Assembly: GCA_945787435.1 (NCBI GenBank)
Contig: CALZHX010000393.1
Span: forward strand, 1 to 6,213
Source: an uncultured Woeseiaceae bacterium
GTDB lineage: Bacteria; Pseudomonadota; Gammaproteobacteria; Steroidobacterales; Woeseiaceae
DNA: 6,213 bases
Reading direction: 5' to 3'
In this document: positions 5,700 to 6,213 of the stretch, piece by piece
Layout of the letters: each line of letters starts with the position of its first letter
How positions within the stretch are numbered: the first letter of the stretch is position 1
The notes under the pieces: model-generated
Seen by the model: the letters and a program-made list of their open reading frames with translations, nothing else
Database searches by the model: none
What the model was told of the DNA's origin: nothing
Made by a program: the position numbers and the translations under genes

Positions 5700-6213
5700 C
5701 TAAAACGCTGTATTGCCAGCAAATGCGTGTCGTCGTTTCATCAATGCAAACAACACCGTTGCTGAAGCCATGGCTGCAAAGACATGTTTCAGTGAATGTC
5801 CACTGATGACGCCACCGGCCGCATAGAGTTCGCTGTCGATGAACTCGAACAACTTGGCGAGCACATAATAGAGCAGCATGTACCAGAAGTATTTCGCAGA
5901 GCCGATGGCGGGCTTGTACGTCAGCAGAATGGCCGGAACCAGCATCATCGGCAAAAACTGCACGACGACGTAGGGACGTAAGTCGCCCTGTCCATTTGTC
6001 TCGGTGTACGCCCAGTACTCGACCGAAGCAATACCAATCAACAACAGCGGGATAAGGACGGCGCGTCCAATGCGCTTCGATACAAATTCGCCGAGTATGA
6101 GGGAAAAAAGACCTGCAAAGCCAATTGTCATTGGCAGGCGATCCCACACGAGCGGATCGTTGGCAGGGTTGAGGTGGTAGTAAGCGGACCCGAACGCAGT
6201 CAGAATAATACCG
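5700..6213 (-). CDS. Alkaline ceramidase (CREST family) membrane protein, N-terminal part outside the window
   Basis: The last 170 residues of a multi-pass membrane protein of the alkaline ceramidase/phytoceramidase (CREST) family, which hydrolyses amide bonds in ceramide-like lipids. The frame is open to the right edge, so the start is beyond 6213; an apparent start at the GTG at 6149 is an internal Val. Numbering from the first full codon at 6212: GSAYYHLNP (8-16) holds Ser9 and His13, WDRLPMTIGF (23-32) holds Asp24, and SGHSLKH (137-143) holds His139 and His143. This Ser-x3-His, Asp 11 residues on, and His-x3-His pattern matches the Ser/His/Asp and zinc-His arrangement I recall for human ACER3 (S77, H81, D92, H217, H221). 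Five hydrophobic helices can be seen, at about 28-44, 50-69, 81-99, 108-125 and 138-158. The C-terminus is short and polar. The true substrate in a bacterium is unknown: sphingolipids from hosts or the environment, or another amide-linked lipid. It is convergent with tpm. Confidence 0.8.
   Translation of the reverse strand, partial: GIILTAFGSAYYHLNPANDPLVWDRLPMTIGFAGLFSLILGEFVSKRIGRAVLIPLLLIGIASVEYWAYTETNGQGDLRPYVVVQFLPMMLVPAILLTYKPAIGSAKYFWYMLLYYVLAKLFEFIDSELYAAGGVISGHSLKHVFAAMASATVLFALMKRRHAFAGNTAF

Noticed and set aside
5681..5720. CTGGC...GCCAG inverted repeat across the tpm/ceramidase junction as a terminator
   Set aside because: The stem is only 5 bp with a loop of over 20 nt and no T-run follows, so it is likely chance.
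5700..6149. The GTG at 6149 as the true start of the ceramidase-like protein
   Set aside because: The same frame continues upstream to the window edge with conserved active-site residues (GSAYYHLNP), so the protein must begin beyond position 6213.

Overview
This is an ordinary chromosomal stretch of moderately high GC, almost fully coding. It most likely comes from a free-living Gammaproteobacterium; a marine Woeseia/Chromatiales-type lineage is my guess from the style of the proteins and has not been tested. The gene mix fits: a YghX-type dienelactone hydrolase, a TonB C-terminal domain protein with a signal peptide, FolD, bacterial thiopurine methyltransferase, and a bacterial alkaline-ceramidase-like membrane protein. 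I see no RNA gene, CRISPR array, insertion sequence or phage gene.

Layout: (1) Positions 154-2394, plus strand, hold four tightly packed genes: a two-CBS-domain protein broken by an in-frame TAA at codon 11, a YghX-like hydrolase starting at a GTG inside the end of the CBS gene, a secreted TPR protein, and a secreted TonB C-terminal domain protein whose start lies inside the TPR gene. (2) Positions 2397-4979, minus strand, hold a folD - mtnA - class II aldolase operon with overlaps of 8 and 4 nt. (3) tpm (5073-5696, plus strand) is divergent from folD across a 93-nt gap. (4) An alkaline ceramidase/CREST-type membrane protein occupies 5700 to the right edge on the minus strand; its N-terminal part lies outside the window.

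How the genes fit together: the central genes share a theme of one-carbon and S-adenosylmethionine (SAM) by-product metabolism. FolD supplies folate one-carbon units. MtnA isomerises 5-methylthioribose-1-phosphate, which derives from the SAM by-product methylthioadenosine. The class II aldolase-fold enzyme coupled to mtnA should take the next step, either dehydration (MtnB, methionine salvage) or aldol cleavage (the DHAP shunt). Tpm uses SAM to methylate S, Se or Te compounds. The first operon looks like a mix of cell-envelope and stress functions with no obvious single pathway.

Most worth checking are the nonsense codon in the CBS gene, the unresolved MtnB-versus-aldolase identity of the gene coupled to mtnA, and the conserved ceramidase active-site spacing in the right-edge protein. 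I found no convincing sign of a wholly new system.
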